DNA of 64,000 bases from Lucinisca nassula (taxonomy: Eukaryota; Mollusca; Bivalvia; Lucinida; Lucinidae): positions 17,834,088-17,898,087 of the forward strand of contig OY757014.1 of NCBI GenBank assembly GCA_963580285.1, given 5' to 3'. Shown one piece after another: positions 21,379 through 32,770 of the stretch. Made by a program: the position numbers and the translations under genes. Position 1 is the stretch's first letter, and every line of letters begins with the position of its first letter. The notes under the pieces are model-generated. The model was not told the origin of the DNA. It ran no database searches and saw only the letters and a program-made list of their open reading frames with translations.

Positions 21379-21794
21379 GGCATAAAACTTGTGGCATAAG
21401 CTGGGAATCATAAACACCAGACGCTCCAATACTACACGCCTATAATGTGGAAAAACTGATAAGCACAGTTATGTATACACAAAGGAGTAAAGCCGGAGCA
21501 TAACAAAATTTTAAGTGGTTGGCTGAAAATCACATATTTTCTAAAAAGGTTCCCGGTGACTTAAACTAAGCATTACATGGCCCAGAAGCTTGATTTTACT
21601 GTTAAGTAATAGAAATAGAATCGTGCATTTTACCGGGCATTTTAATTTATATATTTTTCCTTTGACTGGCCAATTATATATTCATCATTGCACTTCGTTT
21701 CGTTCGATTTAAAAGTTAACTGGAAAAATGAAAAGTTTCTCTTCATTTAAAAGTTAATTTTAAAATTTATAAAGAACAAAGCTATTATAAAAAG
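21379..21794. other. Unassigned AT-rich stretch
   Basis: Nothing recognised. Confidence 0.45.
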
Positions 21795-21960
21795 TAGAAG
21801 TAAAACAAAGATCAGGAATTGATACAATTAACTTACTCCATCCATAAAAGACACCAAAGGGAAAGAAATACAAACATTAAGCGACCAGACCATAATGGAA
21901 ACCTAAACAAAGGAAGGCCATATGGACAGTTACTTTCCCACAAAATGGCCATATGGCCAA
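21795..21960 (-). mobile_element. Element E copy, truncated
   Basis: GATCAGGAATTGATACAATT, ACACCAAAGGGAAAGAAATA and TTTCCCACAAAATGGCCATA are the element-E landmarks in reverse. Confidence 0.65.
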
Positions 21961-22618
21961 AATGGCCAAAATCACTTTTAAATGATATTTTGTATTAACT
22001 GCAAGTTGAGAAGCCCGTTTCAGTTTCTGGCGGTGTATTTTCATGTAACTGCGCGTCTGCGTGCATGCGCTTGTAATGCGCACTTGAAAGAGTACACAAT
22101 TTATTAATCAAAAGTTTCTTCGTTTCCATTGTATTGTGAGTAATAACACATGCTATTATGAAAATGCATGCAGTAATAATGATAATAATAAATCTTACCT
22201 CGCACAATGAATACTATTTTTCTGTTGGTTTTTTTTCCCTCTCTGTCTCAAGTTCACGAAAAAACTTACACGCTCTGTGAGCATATGCTTTTCCCGGCGC
22301 GTCACGTCACGACCAAAAGATCATCAGATATGAAAATAAGATCTAACAAAGCCTGCTTTTTTATAAGAACCATCTCATCTACTAGTATTCGTTTAGACGC
22401 AGGATAAGCCGAACACTGGCTATGCAAGCGACGTACGTTAGGATAAAACTCTAAATACCTTTTTCTGTTCGGCGCCACCATTTTTTGTTTCTGCGAGCTT
22501 CGTGGGAAAGTTCATTCAAAACTTACAAACTGATCAGATCCATATATAATTGGTATTTGACAAGCAAACAGCGCAGACCCTGATCGTTTGCCGCACCTGC
22601 GCGCCTTCTGGATTTTTA
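21961..22618. other. Unassigned
   Basis: No family recognised. Short TAA runs near 22178-22190. Confidence 0.45.
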
Positions 22619-23094
22619 TCCCAGTGGGCACATGACGTTTAGGTAATGTCGCATCAACGTCGATGCGACGACGTTGATACGACGTTGACCCGACGTGATG
22701 TGCTCTTTCATATTTGCGAGTGTTGTTTTAAAGCAGCAGCAAAAGCAGCAGCAACAACAGCAATAATAATAATAATGATATCGTTGCTGTTGTTGTTGTT
22801 TATTATGTCGTAATAACCAAATGTTGGTTGTCAGCCAAATTTCAACGTTGATTAAATAATAAGGACATCAACGTTTAATCAGCAGAGTTTTACCAACTTA
22901 ATTAAGTACAACTTTGCGGAATCAGTTGTTTATATACAACAACATATCAACTTTGATTCAACGTTATACTGCCAACGTTTAATCAGTGTTGATGAATCAC
23001 CGTTGAACAGAGGTTGATATAAGGTTGATCAACCAATCAACCTAATTTCAACACAAACTCAACGTTGATTCAACGTTGAGTGCCTGCTGGGTAT
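22619..23094. mobile_element. CAACGTTGA element 2 with terminal repeats
   Basis: Left end TCCCAGTGGGCACATGACGT. Right end GAGTGCCTGCTGGGTA, whose reverse reads TACCCAGCAGGCACTC. The interior holds CAACGTCG/CAACGTTGA words and a CAG/AAT microsatellite at about 22732-22805. Related ends occur at 9030 (CCCGGCGGGCACATGACG), 17127 and 36118. Confidence 0.65.
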
Positions 23095-23308
23095 GCTGGA
23101 ACCGTCATAGACTCTGAGGCCTGACCCACCGGCGTGTAATTAAAGAGGGAAACAAAGTTGTCATCCGTGGTTGGGTTAACTTCCATGCATGCAGTAAGTC
23201 GTATATAACATTTATGTTGTACCCTATCTTTTATATCGAAGAATGATTTTACAAAATTGGGTACTGAAGTCATTGCATTTATATATTTTTTTTTTCTGAA
23301 TTTATATA

Positions 23309-24160
23309 CTAAGTCACCATAAAATTCGGGTTCCGACAGACTTTGTTGCAGAAGAGAACATTGAATTTTGACATTAAATCGGAATGACGTCTATAAAATT
23401 TTGAAAAGGCTTTGCGTAGTTTATGATACCGATAACCCTGATTAAGAAGTTTAGCAGTTAACAACTTATTACAAGTGTTTAAGTCAGTTTCATGACTAGA
23501 CACTCTGGCAGATCGAATTAATTGCAAAATACAAACGCCATAGGATGCCGCACGAGGAACATCACTATCCAAGAAAGGAAAATTTACAACCTCAAAATCA
23601 AAATCTTCGCGTTTATCATAAATTTTGCAAGAAACAAACCCATCTACAATAGATAGATGTAAATCCAAAATCGGGGCATCGGTATCAAAAGAATTTGCTT
23701 TATTTAACTGAAGTTCTTTGGGTAAATTTGACTGATTAATCCATCGAAATAGGTATTGTCAATATTTAATAAATCATCCAAATATCTAGAAGTCGAGCTA
23801 AAGGCTTCAATAATTTCAGCTTGGTTTTCAACGGAAAGGGACAACATGAAGTCTCTTTCATATCAAAAACAAGAAGAGATCAGCCACAATGGGTGCGTAA
23901 TTTGTACCCATCGGAATACCCACAACTTGTCTAAATAACTTAGTACCAAATCTTATGTAAATATTGTCAAGTAGAAAGGTGAGAGCTTCACACACTTTCT
24001 GATATGACCATAAAGTATAATTTTTCTGCTCTTCAGAAGTGAAAAAGGCATTCTTACATTACACGCAAGATAGAGGGCGTATTCCCTATGAAATGTCGAT
24101 TCAATTAAATCAATAAGTATTTCTTTTATAAGATTGTGAGGAAGTGTAGGACTTTAATCT
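23309..24160 (-). pseudogene. Penelope-like reverse transcriptase relic
   Basis: Minus-strand conceptual pieces carry LPHNLIKE, GIPMGTN (about 23900-23923) and the catalytic YLDD (23773-23784, in SRYLDDLLNIDN), then a 119-residue open piece at 23309-23668 with KIYDKREDFDFEVVNFPFLD and YRYHKLRKAFSKFYRRH. Frameshifts and stops separate them (one after LFLFLI). I recognise this C-terminal block from invertebrate Penelope-type RTs; the clade is uncertain. It would have copied element RNA; here it is dead and 5'-truncated. Confidence 0.7.
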
Positions 24161-24568
24161 TAGGACGCTTTTTAAAGAAATGTACACTTTTTATACAAAT
24201 ACAATTTTGCTGTCTACATGTATATAGTTTTTAAACTGTACTAAGACGAAACAAAATCTTCAAGATGAAAAAATATGCATGCACCCCCGCGATCGCCGAT
24301 TTCGGAAAAACAGGGGACAGGATTTGATTCTACAATATGTTCTAAGTATTTACATTAATCAAACATAGCGAAGTCAAAGATCCGGCGCGACGACGCAGGT
24401 GTCGGCCCGATACTACTACCAGAGCTATCTGTTGTTATAGAGTTTGCTGATAGATAATTGCCCAGGTCTCGAACTATTGATATTCAGCAATACTACTGAA
24501 ATCCAGTGTTTGATTATTGCACCAGTTTAAAAGCCAAATTTTAATTCGTGTGCAAGCTCAAAAACATT

Positions 24569-24570
<2 letters not shown>
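24161..24570. other. Unassigned AT-rich stretch
   Basis: Nothing recognised. Confidence 0.45.

Positions 24571-24646
<76 letters not shown>
24571..24646 (+). repeat. (CT)n microsatellite
   Basis: 76 bp of uninterrupted CT. The Leu/Ser-repeat frame across it is not a gene. Confidence 0.98.
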
Positions 24647-24648
<2 letters not shown>

Positions 24649-24849
24649 TACGTGTTTCACTTACCGTTCCAGATTAAGAGTGTAACTTTTCTAAGAATAT
24701 ACTCCATTTTGAAACACATTAAATACATTCATTCACCATATCCTGTTCAAAATTATCACGTGCCTCATGTGCAGATTTCTTGTCTTATACTATGTATGGT
24801 ACGCCAGCGTGGTAATTAATGATATTTACTTCTGATATACGGCACGGCT

Positions 24850-24948
24850 TAATGGAAAGGCTTGTGTTTCTTTCCCTTTTGGTGTCTCTGATGGGAGCTG
24901 TGGGTTAATTGTATCGATTCCTGATCATTGCTTCCACTTCTATTTTGC
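24850..24948 (+). mobile_element. Element E 3' fragment
   Basis: TTGGTGTCTCTGATGGGAGC, then GGTTAATTGTATCGATTCC and GATCATTGCTTCCACTTCTA: the intact 3' end of element E, 5'-truncated. Confidence 0.75.
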
Positions 24949-26029
24949 AAACCCGATTTAAATCATGTTTCTAAACAGAAAAATGGTTTGAATACCCTCA
25001 CCTCTTCCCTAAATATATCTTGTATGTATTGTCTCTTGGTCAAACTTTTGCTAGTATGATATACACTTTGTTGCCTATTATACCATAATGTTTGTAAATT
25101 CTCGTACGTCATGTTGTTGACTTGAGTGAATAAAGTTTTGTTCTGTTCTGCTCTTTTCTGATAATGAATCTAGACATCGAATTATTGTCCTTATATAGGT
25201 AACACAAATCTCCAGCTGTAGCATGTACGAATTACCATGTTTGTTTTTCTTTCCCAACGGTGTCGAAATGTTACCAGAAGTTTCCAGCGGAAATTTTGTG
25301 ATGCAAGTAGCCGTACAGTTAATTCAGCATTTTTACCAAGTTGCCGTTATTTAAAATCCAAGACGCCGTACTCCTTCGAATTTTGTTTGTTTGGACAAAA
25401 CTGCATTAAAAAGTAGATGTTTCGGTTAAGACAGACACAAATATTTTCCCAACCAGCTGAATGTACCAGCATGAAAAAGGTGGTCAGTGGTCTTTAGTCG
25501 AAGCAAAAAAGAGGACTTTCAGTGTATGAATTATTTGTTGTTAATAACCAGCTGTCAAGATTTCAGTTTGTTTAACAATTTCCAGTGAGTAATAATCAGA
25601 CTCACGGAAGCAGGCAAGAGATAGATATCCCTCCAACACAGAGACATTTTGTTTTGAAGGGCAAAACCCCGTATAAGCCAATATAACGCTTTTAGCTTAC
25701 CCTGCTGTGCGGCATGCCTTCGATAAATATTGGTTTCACTGGTACTTTTGAGTAACAAGTTCCGGAGTCGATGCTACACGATGATATTTAAGCTTTTTTC
25801 TATCCGGGTTTTAAATGAACAAGATTATGTCTGAGGTGACAAGCACCTTTGATTGTCTTACGCTTCTTTCTGGTGCAAATTAGCTGGCTTGATTACTTAC
25901 CAGCCCAGTGTCTTTCATCCCCTACAAAATGATGTCTTGTTTAGTTAGAAACTTAGCACTTTCTGACACCCAAATATCTCTTCTCCATGATACGTCATGT
26001 GACATTTTTTCCTATGTTTTATTTTGGTT
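24949..26029. other. Unassigned AT-rich stretch
   Basis: No gene or repeat recognised on either strand. Confidence 0.45.
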
Positions 26030-26219
26030 TTACGACCATTTCAAGATGATTTCACTTATACTGAGCCGAACGTTAATCAGAGGTGGACGAAAAGTGGAGT
26101 ACGCGGAGAAAAAACACCTACATTCCGTTTCAGAACTTGGCGCGAGAGGCGCGAACCACAGCGGTGAGAGAACTAATGATTAAGAGTCAGCGCTCCTACC
26201 ATTAGGCCACGGGGGCCTG
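26030..26219 (-). mobile_element. SINE-C copy 3
   Basis: Reverse of the copy at 20879: CATTTCAAGATGATTTCACT, ACGTTAATCAGAGGTGGACG, CGCGAACCACAGCGGTGAGA, GCGCTCCTACCATTAGGCCA. Confidence 0.75.
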
Positions 26220-26486
26220 TTGATCGTTGTCTCATCACAAATATACATGGTTTGGGAAAAACTGATGGCTTAATACTTTAACTGAAGCTTTCACACATAA
26301 TTCCCAAGTCCACGACTTTGATCTTTAGGCAAGGAGGGTGGGCAATTGCGGATAATTAATAAAAACATAAAAAATCTTTGGACCTATATATACCTGTCAC
26401 CATAACTAATCAAATTCATCAGATGGTTTGGAAAATATGAGGTCTTAAAATCTTTGGCATAATATTGGTTTTAAAGCAAGTTCATG

Positions 26487-26488
<2 letters not shown>

Positions 26489-26517
<29 letters not shown>

Positions 26518-26895
26518 CATACATACATACATACATACATACATACATACATACATACATACATACATACATACATACATACATACATACATACATACCT
26601 ACATACGTAAGTACGTAGGTACGAACGTACGTACGTACGTACTTACGTATGTATGTATGTATGGATGGATGGATGGATGGATGGATGGATGGATGGATGG
26701 ATGGATGGATGGATGGATGGATGGATGGATGGATGGATGGATCTAAGCCTGTCCAGGAACCGCGGTGCGAGGCGGACCGTCCATGCTAATAAACCCTATT
26801 GGTTTCATTGGGCGACAGGGCTTGAGATGTCATTTCATCTCAATGTCGGGTATGTATGTATGTACGAACGTACGTACGTATGTACAACCATACAT
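26489..26895. repeat. Compound tetranucleotide microsatellite interrupted by SINE-B
   Basis: (ATAC)n at 26489-26598, then ACGT/TACG-rich variants, then (GGAT)n to 26740, a SINE-B fragment, then more (GTAT)/(TACG). ATAC and GTAT runs are mutually complementary, so the block can fold. Frames here (YIHT and MDGW repeats) are artefacts. Confidence 0.95.
26741..26850 (+). mobile_element. SINE-B fragment within microsatellite
   Basis: ATCTAAGCCTGTCCAGGAAC through TCATCTCAATGTCGGG: the middle of SINE-B only, embedded in tetranucleotide repeats on both sides. Confidence 0.85.
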
Positions 26896-27060
26896 ACACT
26901 TAGAAGCCTCCGTGATGTAGTGGTAAACTTGCTTCATAAACTAGGGGTCATGGGTTCGACCCCGGGATTCTCCAGACTTTCAGATGAATCTTTAAACCGA
27001 GGTCCCGTCTCCGGATGACCTTGGCTGTTGGTGGGACGTAAAACTCACAACCACATACTT
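26896..27060 (+). mobile_element. SINE-F copy (tRNA-derived)
   Basis: AGCCTCCGTGATGTAGTGGT (A-box), GGGTTCGACCCCGGG (B-box), GACTTTCAGATGAATCTTTA, then AACCGAGGTCCCGTCTCC. Matches the head at 10920-11048 reversed. Confidence 0.75.
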
Positions 27061-27541
27061 TGAGTTAACCTTATCAACCGTATATGTTCAACAGGTCAGG
27101 TTCATTGCTCCTACTGGTAACATGTAAGCCAGTACAACCTGTCGCATGCGGGCAGATGGGGCTCGACACCTCGGGAGGGCAACCCATCTAGGAGTTGCTA
27201 GATCTCTATACAAAGCTAGCGTGGGTAGGTGGAAGCCGTAGCCTTGGTTGGCAATCCACCTATGGGTTTTAGGTCCCTAAACAAAACCTAGCCAGTGGCA
27301 GAGAGACTAATTTTTTTCTAAATTGAATACTGACTCCCCCTATTGGGCGGACTGGCCTCGTGTGACTTTTGACACAGCTGTGGTCGTCCAACAAAACCCT
27401 GAGTTGGTATTTGGTCACTCTGGCTGTGCATATGGAAGACGTGGAACTCATGATGGTTCCTCTGCCTCTGCAAGGGGTAAATGGAACGCTCAATCCTTGG
27501 TCGGCAATCCATCTAGGCAACTCCAAACAAAAACCTACATA
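27061..27541. other. Unassigned, two weak internal repeats
   Basis: CCTTGGTTGGCAATCCACCT (27241) and CCTTGGTCGGCAATCCATCT (27495), each followed by AAACAAAA(C/A)CCTA, suggest a degenerate ~250-bp duplication. No gene recognised. Confidence 0.4.
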
Positions 27542-27888
27542 CTGTCGAACTTCAATGGCTCGAACACCTTTGGGACCTCGAAAATCTGTTCCAGACAGGG
27601 GTAGTTCGAGCCACTGATGGTTACTGTCAGGAGGCATAACGAGATATTTTTAGACATCTTTTCGGTGTTCTATAATAAAAATGTATGCTGTGTGTACTCA
27701 TTTGAATCGCCTCACCAAGGCGATTCTAATGAGTACACACAGCATACATTTGCAAGATAAAAGACTCAAATCTCCTTAATTATCCCCCACTATTTCTTAT
27801 GTAGAGGATTTCGCTAGGGGCTCAAGAATGGATTTGACACATCCATGGTAAACGAGCCATCGGTGTTCGAGCCATCGAAGTTCCACTG
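27542..27888. mobile_element. MITE-J copy 1 (pogo-like ends)
   Basis: Left CTGTCGAACTTCAATGGCTC; right end reversed CAGTGGAACTTCGATGGCTC. TA on both sides (27540-27541, 27889-27890). Inner hairpin 27681-27749 has ~31-bp arms (GTGTGTACTCATTTGAATCG / CGATTCTAATGAGTACACAC). CAGT.GAAC.TCGAT ends with TA targets are typical of pogo/Tigger-type Tc1-mariner elements. Confidence 0.8.
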
Positions 27889-28510
27889 TATCTGGATGTT
27901 CCTGTTCCAGTTATGTAAAGTCTGCTTCGGCAGCTGGGGCGGAAGAAATCGTTTCTCTGATTCAACGGTCCAAACGGCGATGCAGCAACGTGTCGTGGAG
28001 CATGAAGAGCATGACATGGCACAAAAGAAGTCATGGCCATCCACTGCATTCGGGCTTAGCTCCAGCTGTCTAAACACTGTCTTGCCTCTAGATCCAGCTA
28101 GGTCAGGACGAGAGAGTGAGGTTGACTCTGAGCGCCCATCCCTCTCTATAATCCAATTCACAGCGCATGCCATCTTAATCATATACACACAGTCACTGCA
28201 GGAACCTCAAATGGGCGAGCGGCGAAGCAGCAGGTGGGGATACACTGGAAGCTGTAGTTGCGGAGCTGCGCACAGGTGGCTTGGTTCTCTATAGTCTCTT
28301 CCCTTAAGAACGAAGCAGTACGGGGAATTCGGCAGGCAACCGAACTGAGTGACCGAGCAGACCTTTTTAGGATCGCACTGCTCACCCCCATTAACATGGG
28401 GAAGGGGCTAGAAAAGGTACACTAAACAATTGCCTGCTTCAAAAACCCTTGGCTGGTTAACCGCGATCAGCAGGGATCCCATCTAGCGATCGAACAAACA
28501 GAAGAAGATA
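27889..28510. other. Leader region upstream of the LINE, uncertain
   Basis: GC-richer than its surroundings and directly upstream of the LINE endonuclease frame, so some of it is probably LINE 5' UTR (for example CATTAACATGGGGAAGGGGC at 28388). The LINE start cannot be fixed. Overlapping frames on both strands at about 27814-28294 match no family known to me. Confidence 0.35.
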
Positions 28511-30209
28511 AAGGCGATACCTTCAAGAATCGGCGCATGGAATGTGCGCACCTTGATGAATTGTGCTGGTTCAGACAGACCACAGCGTAGAACAGCTCTA
28601 GTTGGTAGAGATCTTAATCGTTACAAAATCGAGACTCGCCTTTCAGGTGAAGGGCAAATAAAAGAAGTTGGTGCTGGGTACACTTTCTTCTGGAGTGAAC
28701 GCAAAAAAAGAAGAGCGGTGGGAAGGAGTAGGCTTCGCCATCAAATCACAGTTTGTCAGCAAGCTTTCAGGACTTCCAAAACATGATGCTGAGACTACCC
28801 CTATCTGGTAAGAGGCGTGCAACTATTGTAAGTGCCTATGCACCCACAATGACGAACCCAGATGAGGTCAAAGACAAGTTCTATGATGATTCGGACTCTG
28901 TGATTTCTGCTGCATCCCGGGGAGACAAATTCAGCATCCTTGGAGACTTCAATGCTGGAGTGGGCACAGACGACCAAACCTGGGAAGGAGTGATTGGGAA
29001 TGAAGGAGTAGGAAAGTGCAATAGCAATGGCCTCCTCCTTTTGAGGAAGTGTGCAGAGCACGACCTGCTGATCACCAACACAGTATTCCGTCTGACAACT
29101 CGCAACAAGACATCATGAAGGCATCCTCGATCCAAACACTGGCATCTTATTGCTTATGTCATAGTTAGACGGAATGACAGACATGATGTCAGAGTGACAA
29201 AGACTGTCTGGCGCGGACTGCTAGGCAGATCGGATTGTTGTCAGCAAACTGAACCTGCATATTCAGTCTGCGCGGCGACCACAAGGCAAGAAAGTACATA
29301 AGAGACTGAATGTCTCTAAGATGAAGCAAGGCAGCAAGAGGCAAGTCTTCATCCATGACTTCTGCGGCAGACTAGATGCAATGGAATTCAGTTCAGCTGA
29401 TCTAGAAGAGAACAGGAAAGTCTTCAGAGACACTGTTTACTCTTCAGCAATGGATTCCCTAGGTCCAGTATCTCGCAAACGTCAAGACTGGTTTGATGAG
29501 AAGAGAAGCACCAAAAACACAGGGCATACCTCAGTGATACCAGCTCAGTGTCTAACAAGGCGGCCTATTCAGATACATGTATGTGTAAGACAGTCCAAAC
29601 AAGACTTAGTGACATACAAGACTCCTGGCTAAGCACTAAGCAACAATGCTGATGAAATCCAGTCCTTTGCCGACAGAAAGGATATGACGAAGTTCTTTGA
29701 TGCTCTAAAGACAGTTTATGGTCCCCAGTGCTCAGGAACCACTCCCCTTCTCAGTGCAGAAGAAACTAGTCTTCTGACTGGCAAAGTGGCTATCTTGAAT
29801 AGATGGGCTGAGCACTGTAATAGCGTTCTTAATCGGTCATCCTCTATCAATGATGATGCTATCAACAGACTACCACAGGCTGAATGTAATCAATCTGCTG
29901 CTTGACAAGTTCCCAACCGCTACTGAAACAGTGTCTGGCATCTGGCAAGGCCCCAGGACCTAATGCAATACCTGCTGAGATTTACAAAGCAGGAGGTACT
30001 CCGGTTGCAAAGAAGTTGACATAGTTATTTCACACTATGTGGAGAAAAGAAGCCATCCCTTAAGAATTCAAGGATGCGTCAATTATCCACCTGTTCAAAC
30101 AGGAAGGGAACCCTCAGATCTGTGACAATCACCGTGGCATCTCTTTAGAAAGTCCTTGCAAGAGCCCTTCTTAACCGACTGAATGAACACCTTGAACAGT
30201 CGGGGCTTC
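28511..30209 (+). pseudogene. LINE (EN-RT type), 5' half, broken
   Basis: Conceptual frames: IPSRIGAWNVRTLMN at about 28520, VGAGYTFFWSERKKRR, then IVSAYAPTMTNPDEVKDKFY and the endonuclease motif GDFNAGVG (28942-28965) with LLITNTVFRLTTRNKTS. Later pieces include RQDWFDEKRSTKN, RKDMTKFFDALKTVYGPQ, and the RT start with AIPAEIYKAGG and NHRGISL. At least four frameshifts or stops break it. An AP-like endonuclease nicks the target and the RT primes from it. Single-ORF EN-RT, RTE-like; clade unsettled. It stops at GAACAGTCGGGGCTTC where element E is inserted. Confidence 0.85.
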
Positions 30210-30292
30210 AAATTATTTGTCTTAATCGCGACGGAAGTAAGGGCGAGGATTGTGGCCACGTAAAATCGATTAATATGGGGCGCCGTTTTACT

Positions 30293-30800
30293 ATTTAATT
30301 CGTATTTATGGATATCCATAATTATTTATGGATATCCATAATTCGAATTATGGATATCCATGCTTCGAATTATGGATATCCATTATTATTTATGGATAAC
30401 CATAATTATTGATGGATATCCATAATTCGAATTATGGATATCCATAATTCAATTATGGATATCCATAATTCGAATTATGGATATCCAAAAATCGAAGTGA
30501 ATTAATGATATCCACAAATCGACTAATGGATATCCATTTTTCAATTTATTGATATCCATAAATCGAATTATGGATATCCATTATTCGGCTGATTTATGGA
30601 TATTCATAAATCAAATTATGGATATCCATAAATAGTAATTATGGATATCCATAAATCGATTTAAGGATATCATTAATTTAGATCGAAATATGGATTCCAT
30701 AAATCGAATTATGGATATCCTTAATTCGAATTATGGATATCCATTATTCGGCTGATTAATGGATATCCATAAATCGAATTATGGATATCCATAATTCTCC
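30293..30800. repeat. ATGGATATCCAT array, left end of TIR-1
   Basis: More than 20 occurrences of TGGATATCCA or close variants, spaced by AATTCGAAT- or AAATCGAAT-like linkers about 18-20 bp apart. The core is a perfect palindrome. Confidence 0.95.
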
Positions 30801-30979
30801 TCAGAAAATAAACCTAATGAATAATGACTGCTCCCTTTACAAAAAAAAAAAAAACAAAAACAAAACAAACTCGACTATTCGCGTCAGATTTCCGATTTAG
30901 GGGTGTAATAAAAGCCGGGATGGAGGTGGAGACAATGTCGGGTAGGCTTAGTGGTGGCCTATGGTGTGGGAGAGATGTT

Positions 30980-31536
30980 TTGTTTGATTTGAGGTTTAAC
31001 GTCCCCTTCAAAATTATTTAGGTCAATTTGGAGACGTTGCTTCCAATTATGTTGGTCATTAAGCCTTCATTGAGATTGAATGACATCACAATCCCGCCGG
31101 CTTCGGTAGCTCAGTCGGATGCGCCTCTGACTGGTGATCAGGAGGAAGCGGGTTCGATACCTGCCGGGGTCGGCAACATTCTTTCGTGGACATTGATCAT
31201 TAAATCATTTCTACAGTCTTTCTCTCTTCCGCTGATTCAAGAAGGGCAGTTGTCAGTTTCTGGCGAAAGAATGTGCACTGTACTGGTTAACTGCTTACGT
31301 ATAAGCCTGTCCAGGAAACGTGTGGGTAGGTAAACTGACCGGCTCAAAAATTACCTAAATTAGTGTTGACTGTGCTGTTAAACTCAAATACAAACAAACA
31401 AACAAACATCTCAATCCCTGTCCCCCATTGACTCGCACGGCTTTGTTTGGACAGACTTAGACCTTCTAAACGGTTTACCAGTACTCTCAGCTCATGCAGC
31501 CAAATCTATTTCTCCAAGCCCCAATGGGCGGGGGCC
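30980..31536 (-). mobile_element. SINE-B copy 5, split by SINE-A
   Basis: TGTTTGATTTGAGGTTTAAC through ATTGAATGACATCACAATCC, then SINE-A, then TCAATCCCTGTCCCCCATTG to CCAATGGGCGGGGGCC. The middle of SINE-B is partly lost on the right side. Confidence 0.9.
31096..31405 (+). mobile_element. SINE-A copy 2, with target-site duplication
   Basis: Head GGTAGCTCAGTCGGATGCGC and B-box GGTTCGATACC. Core GTACTGGTTAACTGCTTACG and AAGCCTGTCCAGGAAACGTG. Tail AGTGTTGACTGTGCTGTTAA then AAACAAACAAAC. Flanks ACATCACAATCCC (31083-31095) and ACATCTCAATCCC (31406-31418) differ at one base of 13. Confidence 0.95.
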
Positions 31537-31579
31537 AGGAGAATATGCCTGATACTCCATACATCTCAAGTAGAGTATG

Positions 31580-31883
31580 TGTTTGTTTGATTTGAGGTTT
31601 AACGTCCTCGTCAACACTGTAAAGGGTAATTTTGGAGACGTTGCTTCCAATTTTGACTTTTACCCGACTTTTACCCGATCTTGAGATGAAATGACATCTC
31701 AAGCCCTGTGGCCCAATGAACCAATAGGGATTATTAACATGGACGGGCCGACTCGTACCGCTTTGCCTGGGCAGGCTTAGATCCTCTAAGCGGTTTACCA
31801 GTACTCGTGTGCGGGTCGGTTTCAGCTCTGCGTTGAAGCATCATGCAGCCCATCTATTTCTTCAAGCCCCGATGGGCGGGGGC
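31580..31883 (-). mobile_element. SINE-B copy 6, with target-site duplication
   Basis: Full-length. Flanked by TCAAGTAGAGTAT on the left (about 31566-31578) and again immediately after its head end (from about 31885). Tail AGGTTTAACGTCCTCGTCAA, head CCCCGATGGGCGGGGGCC. Confidence 0.95.
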
Positions 31884-32290
31884 CGTCAAGTAGAGTATTA
31901 TATAGATATCTGTTAAAACACCTGTGGACACAAATTCCGTTCAAACTTTGATGAGCTTCATTTCAATTTGATCTGATGTTGCGTTCAATATTTCCTTACA
32001 TCATGTCAGTCAACTGCAAGACAGGAAGAAATTCAAAACACAAAGTATTGTACATTTCATTCTAGACCTTGCACTGTCCAATCAGAATACATCTCGAATG
32101 TCAATCAGATCTAAAAATGTAAAGAAGTGCTTGCCACAATAAGGCCAACCAATGTATATTGCTTGATCCAGTTTTAGACTACTTTGATGAATGACATTTG
32201 CTTGTCAAACTAACTTGATGCAAAGAGATTCATTGAAAGGTACTTTAACGGAGTTTGAACGCTTTGTGTCCACAGGTGTACTACATATAA
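31884..32290. other. Internal TIR-1 sequence, unassigned
   Basis: AT-rich, no motif recognised. Begins with the second copy of the SINE-B target duplication. Confidence 0.4.
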
Positions 32291-32599
32291 CGACCATCTG
32301 CATTTTTCTCCAGAAAGCATGCACGGATTGCCTGTTTGGATCATTATAATCTTACGATTAGGTGCGCAGTCCTCATAGAGGTGATTCCAGAGGTACCGGA
32401 TGCGTTGGCCGGAATTTCCAGATCTTACGGCTGGTTCCGATATTTAACTGCACACATGGTGGGCGTTCAGCGTATGTCGTCCGTTGCTTTGGAAGCCTTA
32501 CGGGCTGAAAAGGCTACACGGCATATAGGTCCCTTTGACCGGCCATCATCTTCCAGCAATGATGAAGACCTTGAAGATTTTCAAGATTTTTTACAATAA
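32291..32599 (+). CDS. Unrecognised ORF near right end of TIR-1
   Basis: Open from 32291 (after a TAA) to a TAA at 32599, with no good ATG at the start. Contains EVPDALAGISRSYGWFRYL, EALRAEKATRHIGPFDRPS and an acidic end SSSNDEDLEDFQDFLQ. The composition is protein-like and it lies inside a TIR element, so it may be the last exon of a decayed transposase. No DDE-type residues or family resemblance seen. Confidence 0.3.
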   Translation, partial: RPSAFFSRKHARIACLDHYNLTIRCAVLIEVIPEVPDALAGISRSYGWFRYLTAHMVGVQRMSSVALEALRAEKATRHIGPFDRPSSSSNDEDLEDFQDFLQ

Positions 32600-32647
32600 A
32601 CAATCACGTGTTTTAGGGAGAAATCATTAAACCGAAAGCTTTGGCGG

Positions 32648-32770
32648 TGATTTATGGATATCCATAATTCGAATTATGGATATCCATTATTCGGCTGATT
32701 TATGGATATCCATAAATCGAATTATGGATATCCATAATTCGATTTATGGATATCTATAAATACGGATTAA
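32648..32770. repeat. ATGGATATCCAT array, right end of TIR-1
   Basis: Six near-perfect TGGATATCCA units mirroring the left array, then TATAAATACGGATTAAATAG leading into the right terminal repeat. Confidence 0.95.

Noticed and set aside
24517..24819. 100-residue frame with a Leu/Ser run resembling a membrane segment
   Set aside because: The run is the (CT)n microsatellite.
26465..27018. Frames encoding YIHT or MDGW repeats
   Set aside because: They are translations of ATAC and GGAT microsatellites plus a SINE-B fragment.
27814..28294. Frames of 120-149 residues on both strands
   Set aside because: Mutually overlapping, next to a MITE and a probable LINE leader. No family match.
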